DNA from: Psychrobacter submarinus | Lineage (GTDB): Bacteria; Pseudomonadota; Gammaproteobacteria; Pseudomonadales; Moraxellaceae | Assembly: GCF_904846685.1 (NCBI RefSeq) | Contig: NZ_CAJHBQ010000005.1 | Span: 62,001 to 126,000 of the forward strand | Direction of reading: 5' to 3' | DNA: 64,000 nt | Part shown: in pieces, positions 16,898 through 25,261 of the stretch | How the letters are laid out: every line of letters starts with the position of its first letter | Position numbering within the stretch: the stretch's first letter is position 1 | Position numbers and translations under genes: made by a program | The notes under the pieces: generated by a model | Seen by the model: only the letters and a program-made list of their open reading frames with translations | Told to the model about the DNA's origin: nothing | The model's database searches: none

Positions 16898-17491
16898 ATG
16901 AAGAAGACACCTGCAGATACCCTTATCAGATTGGTATACGTGAGCACGATAAATACCAATGAGAGTTCTGTCTTTGAGCATATTCAAAAGCACTCAGAGA
17001 ATTTTAATAAAAATAACCGTATTATGGGGTTTTTATGCAATGACGATGAGAGCTTCTTGCAATTTTTGGAAGGTAGTAAAAAAAGCATCTTCTCCCTTAT
17101 GCAGCGGATCTTCCAAGACCCCAACCATAAAGACGTCGATGTGGTCCTCACCGAAAAGGTAAGTGGTTATAGCTTCACTGACTGGCGTATGCACAGCCTT
17201 AATTTAGGCGATAGTAACTGGGCAAGATTTTCGAATCAAACTCGTATGAGTGGCATCTCCCCCTTTAAGCCAAAGCACTGGCCGCACTGGTTCGTTGAGA
17301 GTTTTGTCGACTCTATGAAAAACTTGGACTACTCCGCCCTCGATAAGGAAGCTATTACCTTTGATAGTCTAGGCTATTCTGACGTCGAAAAGAAATTAGT
17401 CAGTAATAATGTTTTGTTCTATATCTTTCTCAGCGTGTTGATCAGTGCTGCTACGATCGTTGTCTTGTTGCGATATAACATAATCTCTTAA
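16898..17491 (+). CDS. BLUF-domain blue-light photoreceptor with C-terminal membrane anchor
   Basis: This 197-aa protein carries a BLUF (FAD-binding blue-light) domain in residues about 9-105. The photocycle residues are present: Tyr14 (LIRLVYVS), Asn39/40 (NNRIMGF), Gln55 (SFLQFLEG), and the Trp96/Met98 pair (FTDWRMHS). The C-terminus has a single hydrophobic helix (about 171-192, FYIFLSVLISAATIVVLL), so the sensor is probably held at the inner membrane. Start chosen at 16898 because AGAAGGG lies just before it; ATG 16883 precedes that site. No output enzyme domain is attached, so signalling must be by protein contact. Short BLUF proteins are common in Moraxellaceae. Confidence 0.88.
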   Translation: MKKTPADTLIRLVYVSTINTNESSVFEHIQKHSENFNKNNRIMGFLCNDDESFLQFLEGSKKSIFSLMQRIFQDPNHKDVDVVLTEKVSGYSFTDWRMHSLNLGDSNWARFSNQTRMSGISPFKPKHWPHWFVESFVDSMKNLDYSALDKEAITFDSLGYSDVEKKLVSNNVLFYIFLSVLISAATIVVLLRYNIIS

Positions 17492-17612
17492 GCGCTCTTA
17501 CTTTTATATTAGCTTCTGCTTTTTTGTTACTGCTGACCCTGCCTGACATATTTGCAATTTTGTACTTATGCCACTTGCGCTTATACCAGACGGGGTGTTA
17601 ATTTTTTAAACA

Positions 17613-17993
17613 TTAACCACTCCGCGCCTGCCGTTTAAGCAGTTTTGCCTGCCGCTTTGCTTCCTTCGCACTTCCCTCAATCTCAACGGGCGTTAGGCCC
17701 TTTTTCTTTTGTTTGAGATAATTCAGATAAGCTGGAATATGAGTTCTACCTAGATACTTATCTAAATACGGTAAAAACCCCGCGTAATTGCCTTTGAATT
17801 TGGCATGATGAAAGTCGTGATAGACTGGCCCTTCATAGACGGGAAATAAATGCGCCGGATTCCATGGAATATCATAGCCGATATGTCCGTCTGCGCCTTC
17901 AATTTGCCGTAGTATCACCCATAAATAGACCACGTAAATGTACGCGCCAAGCAAAATAGGCCCGACCAGAGTGAGCGTCGCGGTCAGTGCCAA
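17613..17993 (-). pseudogene. Sterol desaturase / fatty acid hydroxylase, C-terminal fragment fused to a MITE end
   Basis: The last 115 or so residues of a fatty-acid-hydroxylase-superfamily protein remain: a membrane helix (VGPILLGAYIYVVYLWVIL), the iron-ligand motif VYHDFHHAKF, and a basic tail. The N-terminal helices and the first two His clusters are missing. The open frame begins with TTG inside a copy of the MITE right end (17977-18015). In intact MITE copies the same codon is ATG. It might be transcribed and translated, but an enzyme lacking half of its iron ligands should be inactive. Confidence 0.75.
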
Positions 17994-18015
17994 GGTCGAA
18001 TGTTCAACACGCCCT
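17977..18015. repeat. Solo right end of the GGGCGTGTTGAAC MITE (copy C)
   Basis: 39 bp matching the right ends of the two full MITE copies with two mismatches (last bases ATTC.. complement: GAATGTTCAACACGCCCT at 17998-18015). The left part of the element is missing, and desaturase coding sequence begins directly at its inner edge. The flank AACTATTTAATCATC is nearly the same as that after copy A. Confidence 0.75.
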
Positions 18016-18173
18016 AACTATTTAATCATCACTATAACGCTAATAATGATAATCTTATAGCTAGCGCGACGAATAACGAATGTCAGACGCAGCTGCTATA
18101 AAACTCGTTTATAGTAGCTATTGGCGGTCGATATCGACTGCATATCAACGCAAAACAATAGCAAGGATGAGTC

Positions 18174-18881
18174 ATGAAAAATTTAGTAGTAGCAGGACTA
18201 GCAGGACTGAGTTTAAGCGCTTGTGTGACCATTAACGCGCCGATGCATGGCATGGGTGACGATAATGATAACGTCGTCACTCAGTACCCTATCGAGACCG
18301 CTTTTCTTAACATCTACACCCAGCCGCGTAGCGAAAGACTATACGCCAAAGTCGATGAGCAAACGATCATTGCTGACATCAACGTCACTCCCAAAGGCGC
18401 TACGGTTTTTAATAATAAAAGCGTACAAGCGGCTAATATTGGCACGATTACCAAGCGCTTTGATCAAATCACTAATCAGTCGGTCGCCACCAACTACTTC
18501 ACGACAAACCCACTAGAATTTCACGGTTTTACAGACACTAGTGGTAGATACTCGCTATCTAAGCAGACTGCACCCATTCCCAAGCTGGCAAGCATTGGCG
18601 ACAGCAGTCAGCTGATCACTGAAAACGTCTATAGTGATAGCAGTATGCGCAAAAAAGTCGGCAGCTATAAACAAAGCTGGTCACTGACGCGCGAGAATAA
18701 AACCCAAGCTTGGCTGTGTATAGAGACCTCAGAGAACCTACTGCTCAATAATGATGCTAATGGCAGCTCTACAGAGTGCTACAAAATCAACGCACAAGGC
18801 GATATCCTAGCGAGTAAAGTCGCGATTAGCCAACCTGTCGATATCGGTAGTCATAAAACCATCACCTTTACTAGTCGCTAG
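18174..18881 (+). CDS. Putative lipoprotein, 235 aa
   Basis: The N-terminus MKNLVVAGLAGLSLSAC is a typical type II signal peptide with lipobox LSAC (Cys17), so the protein should be a lipid-anchored envelope protein. The mature part is mostly beta-type and polar, with SWSLTRENKTQAWLCIETSE near the C-terminus. I do not recognise a family. It has a single predicted transcription unit with a terminator-like hairpin 25 bp downstream. Confidence 0.7.
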   Translation: MKNLVVAGLAGLSLSACVTINAPMHGMGDDNDNVVTQYPIETAFLNIYTQPRSERLYAKVDEQTIIADINVTPKGATVFNNKSVQAANIGTITKRFDQITNQSVATNYFTTNPLEFHGFTDTSGRYSLSKQTAPIPKLASIGDSSQLITENVYSDSSMRKKVGSYKQSWSLTRENKTQAWLCIETSENLLLNNDANGSSTECYKINAQGDILASKVAISQPVDIGSHKTITFTSR

Positions 18882-18904
18882 CCTATAGCCTATTATAAAA
18901 TCAG

Positions 18905-18930
18905 AGCCCACTTAACCGGTGGGTTTTGTT
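18905..18930 (+). terminator. Probable terminator after the lipoprotein gene
   Basis: Stem CCCAC (18907-18911) / GTGGG (18919-18923) followed by TTTTG. Short but well placed. Confidence 0.55.
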
Positions 18931-18968
18931 TGCCAGTTTTACCCTACTATCACGAGTCAATACTTACT

Positions 18969-19763
18969 ATGCGAAAGCCTTTATTAACGCTAACTCGTAT
19001 TATTTTAACCGTGGCAGGCGCGGTAATTATTGTTGAATGTGCCGCGCTAATAGCGGTAGGCAAGATCAACTTCGGCACTACTGTCCCCTTGATGATTGGG
19101 CTGATATTTGTCGCGCATGGACTGTCGTGGCCGCGCATACAAAGATTCATTAAGCGCAGGCCTTTACTTAAGCGTGGTTGGTACGCGCTATGGGGATTAT
19201 TCAGCGTTTGGTTAGTCAGCTTCGCGGTGTTTATCATCTCGCTACAGCAGCAAATTGAGCTCAGCCGTCAGCCGCTACCAGATCTTGCAGCGATTATCGT
19301 CTTGGGCTCAGGTACGGTCGATGGCAAACCTACCCCGACACTGGCGAGTCGTTTAGATAGCGCCGCGCCGATTATTATTGCTCAGCCAGCAGCCATCGCT
19401 ATCACTAGTGGCGGCGTTGGCTTCGGGCGCGATCGTAGCGAGGCTGATATTATGGCCAGCTACTTAAATGAGGCGCACCAGATTGCACTAGATAGTGTGT
19501 GGCAAGAAGACAAAAGCACCAGCACTGAGGAGAACTTGGCGAACTCAAAAGCACTCCTCGCCGCACAAGGAATCAGTATCAAAGCACCTATTGCTATCGT
19601 TACTAGCGATTTTCATACTATACGCTCAGCCGCTATTGCGCGCCATCAAGGCTATACCCAGCCCATTACCGTCGCCAGCTCCACGCCTCTATCTATCCGC
19701 TATAACGCTTGGTTTCGTGAGTATTTTGCTTTTGTGAGCGGTTGGCTATTGGGCGAGTATTAG
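18969..19763 (+). CDS. YdcF/ElyC-family (DUF218) membrane protein
   Basis: A 264-aa protein starting at ATG 18969. Three hydrophobic helices occupy residues about 8-33, 37-54 and 76-97. A DUF218 domain follows: AAIIVLGSGTVDGKPTPTLA (about 106-125), TSGGVGFGRDRSEADIMASY, and STSTEENLANS with the conserved acidic/Asn residues. VTSDFHTIRSAAIARHQGY completes the fold. In E. coli, ElyC-type proteins affect envelope polysaccharide and peptidoglycan balance, and the biochemical activity is unsettled. It ends 10 bp before the broken NhaP2 gene, so it once headed a two-gene unit. Confidence 0.85.
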   Translation: MRKPLLTLTRIILTVAGAVIIVECAALIAVGKINFGTTVPLMIGLIFVAHGLSWPRIQRFIKRRPLLKRGWYALWGLFSVWLVSFAVFIISLQQQIELSRQPLPDLAAIIVLGSGTVDGKPTPTLASRLDSAAPIIIAQPAAIAITSGGVGFGRDRSEADIMASYLNEAHQIALDSVWQEDKSTSTEENLANSKALLAAQGISIKAPIAIVTSDFHTIRSAAIARHQGYTQPITVASSTPLSIRYNAWFREYFAFVSGWLLGEY

Positions 19764-19773
19764 AATATAAAAA

Positions 19774-20112
19774 ATGGTTACTTTAAACGTCCTATATTTA
19801 GTAGGGGCATTACTGATTTTCGCTAGCATTATAGCGAGCACCTTATCAGCGCGTTTAGGCGTGCCATTACTACTGTTATTCTTAATAGTGGGCATGCTCG
19901 CAGGTGAAGAGGGCCTGCTGGGTATTGAGTTCTCACAATACAATATTGCCAACTTTATCGGTCAAGCTGCCTTAGCCTGTATCTTGCTCGATGGCGGCCT
20001 GCGCACTTCCTTTCAGTCGTTTCGAGTCGGACTTAAACCTGCTGTCACTCTCGCTACTTGGGGCGTTTTTGCGACCGTTATGGTTTTGGGCTTATTTGTC
20101 ACTTGGCTCGAT
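19774..20112 (+). pseudogene. N-terminal fragment of K+/H+ antiporter NhaP2
   Basis: The first 113 residues of an NhaP2-type antiporter: LNVLYLVGALLIFASIIAST, RLGVPLLLLFLIVGMLAGEE, and ACILLDGGLRTSFQSFRVGL. At about 20105-20115 the sequence switches to a YetF-family gene and the frame soon ends (20136). The central exchange helices are missing. The C-terminal NhaP2 piece at 12392 begins about 145 residues further along the family alignment, so the two pieces could be remains of one gene, but not without also losing the middle. Confidence 0.85.
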
Positions 20113-20620
20113 CGCAGGCGATCCGATGTTCACTGAGGATCTGCCCATTATTCAAGCGGTGATCATCATGAGCGTGGTCATCGGCCTGTATCGGTTATGC
20201 ACTTGGTTTATGATGAAGTATCAGCCTTTTGAATATCTATTAGAAGGAAAACCCGTTTATATCGTCGAAAATGGCCGCTTGGTACTAGAAAAAATAAAAG
20301 AAGGTAAAATGTCGCACGATGAGTTTTTCTCTGAGATGCGCCGACAAGGCGTTGAGCACTTAGGGCAAGTGCGTATCGGTCTGTTAGAGGTCAATGGCAA
20401 TTTCAGTCTCGTGCTCTACCCGCTCGATGATACCCGTTATGGTCTGCCGCTATTTCCTAAACCCTATCAAGCCGTGCAGCAAGTTCAGCCTGACTATCAC
20501 TACGCTTGTATGTACTGCGGCAATGTCGCTTATTTGACGCAGGCGCATGAGCTTTGCAATCGCTGTCATAACAAGAGTCGGCGCTGGGCGAAAGCCATTA
20601 ATAATGAGATCGTCACTTAA
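20112..20620 (+). pseudogene. YetF/DUF421 protein, C-terminal fragment with zinc ribbon
   Basis: From GDPMFTEDLPIIQAV this matches the second half of DUF421 (YetF) membrane proteins: one helix, the YLLEGKPVYIVENGRLVLEKIKE beta domain and FFSEMRRQGVEHLGQVRIGL. The C-terminus adds a Cys4 zinc ribbon (YACMYCGNVAYLTQAHELCNRC, about 40 residues), unusual for the short Bacillus members. The first two helices are lost at the junction with NhaP2. Translation could start only inside the NhaP2 remnant in another frame, so it is scored as a fragment. Confidence 0.75.
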
Positions 20621-20775
20621 TCTATCAATAAAATATAACTCTAAAATGCTGACTCCCTTTAATAAAGTCTTATACATAGTAGCGTCGGCAGTATACTTTA
20701 CACTATAGATACTTTCATTATAAATAAATTATGTTAACATATAATATAAATTTCATTATAAAATAAGGAGCTTTT

Positions 20776-21204
20776 ATGAAAAAGTTATTACTAAATGCCA
20801 CTCTTGCACTCTCAAGCCTTACAGCGATTAGCGCTTGTGCCAATACGAATGCTAATAACACTATGCCTCATAACAATATGCAGCAAATGCAGCATAATAA
20901 TGGCGGTCAGCATATGCACAGCGGCATGAACACTATGATGAGTAATATGATGGCTGAGCTAAATTTAAGCACCAATCAAAAAGCGCAAATTCAAGCGCTT
21001 AGACAGAATAATCGTGGTAATCATATGCAAAACCGTGAAGCCATGATGAATATATTAACCCCAGAACAACGCCAGAAACTTGCGACAATGCGCGCGCAGC
21101 ATATGAAACAAGGCGGTCATATGATGAAACGAGGTCATATGAATCAAGATGGCCATATGATAAACAAAGGCCACATGAATCAAGAGGGTCATATGAACCA
21201 ATGA
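20776..21204 (+). CDS. Spy/CpxP-like lipoprotein with Met/His-rich repeat tail
   Basis: A 142-aa exported protein. The signal peptide MKKLLLNATLALSSLTAISAC ends in a lipobox (Cys21). Two LTxxQ-like motifs typical of Spy/CpxP envelope chaperones are present: LSTNQKAQIQALRQN (about 71-85) and LTPEQRQKLATMRAQ (about 94-108). The rest is extreme in Met, His, Asn and Gln: HNNMQQMQHNNGGQHMHSGM before the core and five GHM units, mostly GHMNQ-type, at the C-terminus. The Met/His clusters suggest copper or other soft-metal binding. TAAGGAG precedes the start, and a terminator follows at 21261. Confidence 0.78.
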   Translation: MKKLLLNATLALSSLTAISACANTNANNTMPHNNMQQMQHNNGGQHMHSGMNTMMSNMMAELNLSTNQKAQIQALRQNNRGNHMQNREAMMNILTPEQRQKLATMRAQHMKQGGHMMKRGHMNQDGHMINKGHMNQEGHMNQ

Positions 21205-21260
21205 GGCAAACGCTAGGCTTAATTAAAAAAGTCTAACTCTCAAAATCTAATCGAAGAAAT

Positions 21261-21291
21261 CGCAGTCGCTCAAAAGCTGGCTGCGTTTTTT
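21261..21291 (+). terminator. Terminator after the Spy-like gene
   Basis: Stem built on CGCAG (21261-21265) / CTGCG (21281-21285) with extended pairing inside, then six T's. Confidence 0.7.
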
Positions 21292-21500
21292 AATGCCTGT
21301 CTCAAATGTAGTATTGATAATGTTAAACACAAGTTAAACACAGTCTTTAGCTTACGTTTTGATATATTGAGCGGCATAAAATACGGTATAGTCGACTCTA
21401 AAGAGCTAAACAGACCTTAGCTTGATCAGACATATTCTCAAAACAGTGTCAAAACACCCGCTTATATGTCTCTATTTTATTTAGAATCGACTATAATAGG

Positions 21501-22427
21501 CTATAACGGCCGTTTTTTTAGGATATAAACCACAAATCTGGCTTCCGTGTTAAAGCTCGCCGCTGCCGCTTTTGCCAAGAGCGCTCGCCGTTTATCTGGC
21601 TGGGCACGATAAGCATAAGGGGTCATGGTTAATAAATCCGCTAATGCTTGCTCAGACAAGCTCAGCTCAGTGCTGACTTTATGAGTCTCTAATAAATCAA
21701 AAAAAGGCGCAAGCTCAGTCAAAAACTTATCTGAATTATGCTCACGTACTTCATTGAATAGCGCCTCGCGCACGCTAGCCAAATGGCTGATATCGGGCTT
21801 AGCTATCACTACATAGCCACCCTGCTGCAAGACATCATTAAAAGCTGTGGGCAATATCGGGCTAAAAATACTACTGATACCCATCAAGCTATTATTACTT
21901 AGCGGAAGATGGGCGGCGCTTGTGACAATAGGATAAATAGTCGCTTTGCCGTCATCCAGCTTATCAGCCTCTAGCCAGAAGCGCTTAGCCGCTTTGCTCG
22001 CTTTGGCCACTTCTAACACGGCAGCCTTGCTAATATCGGCGGCGATCAAGCGATCAATGCCCTTGGTTTGCGCAATGGCTTCAGTGTAATACCCCTCGCC
22101 GCAGCCAATATCTAACCACGTCACAGACTCTTTATTTTTTCTTGCGCCGTCTTGTGGCAAGATGCTTTGTATCTGCTCGCAGAGCAGATCTTGTAACGGC
22201 TGATAATAATCGGCAGCCAAAAACCGCTTCCGAGCAAGGATAGAGTGGCTACTGTCGCCAGGCGCTTTGGACTTTTTTTGCTGTACAGGCAGTAAGTTGA
22301 CATAGCCTTGCCGTGCTACATCAAAAGGATGGCAAGTGTTTTTAGCGTTTAAGCTGCCATCACAGCGCCAAGTATCAGCTGCTGGTACTAGCGGCGATTG
22401 GCAAATAGGACATATAAATATCGACAC
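21501..22427 (-). CDS. rlmA: 23S rRNA (guanine-N1)-methyltransferase RlmA
   Basis: A 308-aa RlmA/RrmA-type enzyme, which methylates N1 of a guanine in helix 35 of 23S rRNA (G745 in E. coli). The N-terminal zinc site is visible as CPICQSPL (about residues 6-13) and CDGSLNAKNTCHPFD. GYVNLLPVQQKKSKAPGDS is a family signature. The AdoMet motif WLDIGCGEGYYTEAIAQ (about 99-115) follows, then DISKAAV and the usual methyltransferase core. It is slightly longer than the E. coli protein (269 aa). It is a single gene downstream of, and codirectional with, the dcw genes, from which a terminator separates it. Confidence 0.9.
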   Translation of the reverse strand: MSIFICPICQSPLVPAADTWRCDGSLNAKNTCHPFDVARQGYVNLLPVQQKKSKAPGDSSHSILARKRFLAADYYQPLQDLLCEQIQSILPQDGARKNKESVTWLDIGCGEGYYTEAIAQTKGIDRLIAADISKAAVLEVAKASKAAKRFWLEADKLDDGKATIYPIVTSAAHLPLSNNSLMGISSIFSPILPTAFNDVLQQGGYVVIAKPDISHLASVREALFNEVREHNSDKFLTELAPFFDLLETHKVSTELSLSEQALADLLTMTPYAYRAQPDKRRALLAKAAAASFNTEARFVVYILKKRPL

Positions 22428-22502
22428 CAGTCTCTTAACCTCTTCTAAATTTACTCAATAGTTTAACATCAGCATCTTAGCAAAAATCACTGACGATAAG
22501 CG

Positions 22503-22543
22503 ATAAAAAAGCCACTCTAAAATGATCTAGAGTGGCTTTTTGG
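22503..22543. terminator. Bidirectional terminator between mraY and rlmA
   Basis: Long perfect stem AAAAAGCCACTCTA / TAGAGTGGCTTTTT with loop AAATGATC, A-run on one side and T-run on the other. It would end minus-strand dcw transcription after mraY. Confidence 0.85.
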
Positions 22544-22582
22544 CTGAGTGATCAGGAGTATTGAACCTAATCAAGCAAGCAT

Positions 22583-23701
22583 TTAACGCAGTTTTAACGT
22601 CATCAACCCTAGCACCACGAGCACAATAGCAATAATCCAAAATCTGGCTACTACCTGTGTCTCTTTCCAGCCGATCTCTTCGAAATGATGATGCAGCGGC
22701 GCCATACGAAAGATGCGTTTTTTGCGTAGCTTATAAGAGCCAACTTGCAATATCACCGATATCGCTTCGGCGACAAATAAGCCGCCCATAATGGCAAAGG
22801 CAATCTCTTGGCGGGTCATCACCGCGATCGTACCAAGCATCGCGCCCAGTGCTAACGCGCCAACATCACCCATAAACACTTGCGCGGGATGAGCGTTGAA
22901 CCACAAAAACCCGAGTCCTGCGCCGACCATCGCCCCGCAGACGATAATGACCTCTGAATTATAAGGTATATAAGGCACGTGTAAGTACTCTGAGAAGCGC
23001 ACATCACCTGAGACATAAGCCATCGCGCCAAGGCCTGCAGCGACCAACACTACTGGCAGTATCGCCAGACCATCTAAACCGTCGGTTAAGTTAACCGCGT
23101 TAGAAGCACCGTTAATCACAAAGTAAGTAAAGATAATAAAGGCAATGCCAAATGGCACTGCAGAAAACGGAATGTACCAGTCCTTAAATACTGGCAGCAG
23201 CAGATCCTGCATCATTCGCGTCGTAGCAGCATCAGGCTGCAGGGTCGCAATATAGTATAAAGAGACCCCGACAAAGATAGCACCGACTGATAGCCAAAAG
23301 TACTTCTTACGCGCAATCAGCCCTTTAGGATCTTTGTATTTAATCTTCAACCAGTCGTCAGCCCAACCGACCGCGCCAAAGATAACCATCACCACAAGCA
23401 AAATCCAAACGTAAGGGTTATCTAAGCGCGCCCACAACAGACTCGCCACGCCAATAGAGGTGAGGATAAGCACCCCGCCCATCGTTGGCGTACCTGTCTT
23501 GGCCAAATGCGACTGCGGACCATCATCACGAATGGCCTGTCCATAGCGAAGAGTACGCAGATGACGAATCACCCGCCGGCCTAAGAGCAGACTAAACCCT
23601 AAAGCGGTAATGACCGCTAATAGTGCGCGCAGCGTCAAAGAGGATACCGCAGAAAACGGCGAATAATACTGGCTGAGCCATTCAAAAAACCAAACTAACA
23701 C
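22583..23701 (-). CDS. mraY: Phospho-N-acetylmuramoyl-pentapeptide-transferase MraY
   Basis: A 372-aa polytopic membrane enzyme that transfers phospho-MurNAc-pentapeptide to undecaprenyl phosphate, giving lipid I. Family signatures are intact: GTPTMGG (about residues 68-74), the [14 protein letters not shown] aspartate pair (about 115-116), [10 protein letters not shown] (about 205-214), and [15 protein letters not shown] near the C-terminus. About ten hydrophobic helices can be seen. It starts 3 bp after the murF stop, so the two are translationally linked within the dcw operon, and it is the last gene before a terminator here. The remaining dcw genes (murD, ftsW, murG and others) are not adjacent. 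Confidence 0.97.
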   Translation of the reverse strand: MLVWFFEWLSQYYSPFSAVSSLTLRALLAVITALGFSLLLGRRVIRHLRTLRYGQAIRDDGPQSHLAKTGTPTMGGVLILTSIGVASLLWARLDNPYVWILLVVMVIFGAVGWADDWLKIKYKDPKGLIARKKYFWLSVGAIFVGVSLYYIATLQPDAATTRMMQDLLLPVFKDWYIPFSAVPFGIAFIIFTYFVINGASNAVNLTDGLDGLAILPVVLVAAGLGAMAYVSGDVRFSEYLHVPYIPYNSEVIIVCGAMVGAGLGFLWFNAHPAQVFMGDVGALALGAMLGTIAVMTRQEIAFAIMGGLFVAEAISVILQVGSYKLRKKRIFRMAPLHHHFEEIGWKETQVVARFWIIAIVLVVLGLMTLKLR

Positions 23702-23704
23702 CGC

Positions 23705-25144
23705 TTACTCCTCGATTAGCGCATTGATGAGGGTTTCCATTTCCATAAAACGAGACCCTTTGAATAACACAGTGCAAGGATGTGCTTGCTGCGCTTGTAG
23801 ATACTGCTGGAGATACTGTAATAAGCAGTCTTTATCCTCAAAATCATGCGCGGTAATACCGCCGATCTCTTGGGCTCCGGCCACCGTGTACCGAGCGTAC
23901 TCCCCAACGCAAAGCAGTACATTAATACCGATAGCAGCGATAGTACGGCCTAAGCTTTGATGCTCGCTAACTGCAGCGTCGCCCAGCTCACCGATATCGC
24001 CAAGTACCATAACTTGCGTACCGGTTTGCGCCGCTAAGACTTTGGCAGCGGCGCGTACGGCGTGCGGATTGGCATTATAAGTATCATCAATCAAGCGATG
24101 ATTGCCTAGTATTTGACTGTTGAGACGGCCTTTGGCTGGACGGGCGTTTTCTAAACCGATGACGATATCTTCAACATCGATCGCTAACGCATAAGCGCAA
24201 GCCGCTGCCGCTAGCGCGTTATTGACATTATGCTCACCGGCGAGTGGCAGACAGATATCTTTTACCTGCGTGCCGATATGTAATTTAAACTCGCTGCGTT
24301 CAGGCTCAACGTCTAAGTGGCTCGCACTGACGTCGGTATTGCCAAAACCGATTACTTTTGCGGTGTTTTTTTCAGCAGTACGGCGCAGCTGATTGGTGAA
24401 ATCATCTTTGTCTGGCACGATCGCAAACTGGTTGTCTGTCAAGGTGTGGTAAATCTCAGATTTGGTTTGGCAGATACCTTCACGGCTACCAAACTCGCCT
24501 AAATGCGCGGTACCGATATTGAGAATACAAGCCACATCAGGACGGACAATCTCAGTGGTATAAGCGATCTCGCCGATATGATTGGCGCCCAATTCTAATA
24601 CGGCGTAACGATGATGATCAGACAGCTCAAGCAGCATCATGGGTACGCCTAAATCATTATTGAGATTACCACGGGTGATCAATGTGGGCGCTAGGCGACC
24701 AAAGATACTACCGAGCATCTCTTTACAGGTCGTCTTACCACTGGAGCCGGTAATGGCAATAACGGTTAGATTGGGATGCTGCTGACGACGATACGCAGCG
24801 AGCTGACCCAAAGCCAGACGGGTGTCATCAACGACTAACTGCGCAATGCTTGTTGAGATAGGACGCGAGACGATAGCAGCGATAGCGCCTTTAGAGGCCG
24901 CAACGTTAATATAATCATGTCCATCAAAATTATCACCACTCAAAGCTAAGAATATATCCCCTGCTTGGATGGTACGCGTATCTGTAGTGATACGATTGCT
25001 CGTCACCTCCAGCTCGGTACTGTCTTGGCTCTCCTGCGCTGGTTGCCAATGTCCACTAAGCGCTGCTGTCGCTGCCAGCAAGTTATCTGCTTGCCAGACA
25101 TACAGTCCTTGCGACTGAATAGTATTATGGTGGTCAGCTGTCAT
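23705..25144 (-). CDS. murF: UDP-MurNAc-tripeptide--D-Ala-D-Ala ligase MurF
   Basis: A 479-aa cytoplasmic Mur ligase that adds D-Ala-D-Ala to the muramoyl tripeptide. The ATP-binding loop VIAITGSSGKTTCKEML (about residues 129-145) is complete, followed by TRGNLNNDLGVPMMLLEL. The central ligase domain carries NIGTAHLGEFGS, and the C-terminal domain has DDTYNANPHAV. An N-terminal extension of about 20 residues precedes the usual start of the family. It lies 117 bp downstream of murE and 3 bp upstream of mraY, in standard dcw order. Confidence 0.96.
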   Translation of the reverse strand: MTADHHNTIQSQGLYVWQADNLLAATAALSGHWQPAQESQDSTELEVTSNRITTDTRTIQAGDIFLALSGDNFDGHDYINVAASKGAIAAIVSRPISTSIAQLVVDDTRLALGQLAAYRRQQHPNLTVIAITGSSGKTTCKEMLGSIFGRLAPTLITRGNLNNDLGVPMMLLELSDHHRYAVLELGANHIGEIAYTTEIVRPDVACILNIGTAHLGEFGSREGICQTKSEIYHTLTDNQFAIVPDKDDFTNQLRRTAEKNTAKVIGFGNTDVSASHLDVEPERSEFKLHIGTQVKDICLPLAGEHNVNNALAAAACAYALAIDVEDIVIGLENARPAKGRLNSQILGNHRLIDDTYNANPHAVRAAAKVLAAQTGTQVMVLGDIGELGDAAVSEHQSLGRTIAAIGINVLLCVGEYARYTVAGAQEIGGITAHDFEDKDCLLQYLQQYLQAQQAHPCTVLFKGSRFMEMETLINALIEE

Positions 25145-25261
25145 AGTGAATACCTTGTATATTAATAATTAACGACTACTTTTATAGATGTTTGACTGAG
25201 ACTTAGTAGCTCATGGTCTGTGTTTATGTTTCAAGAAAGCTTGTGCTCTAGATGATTTAGA

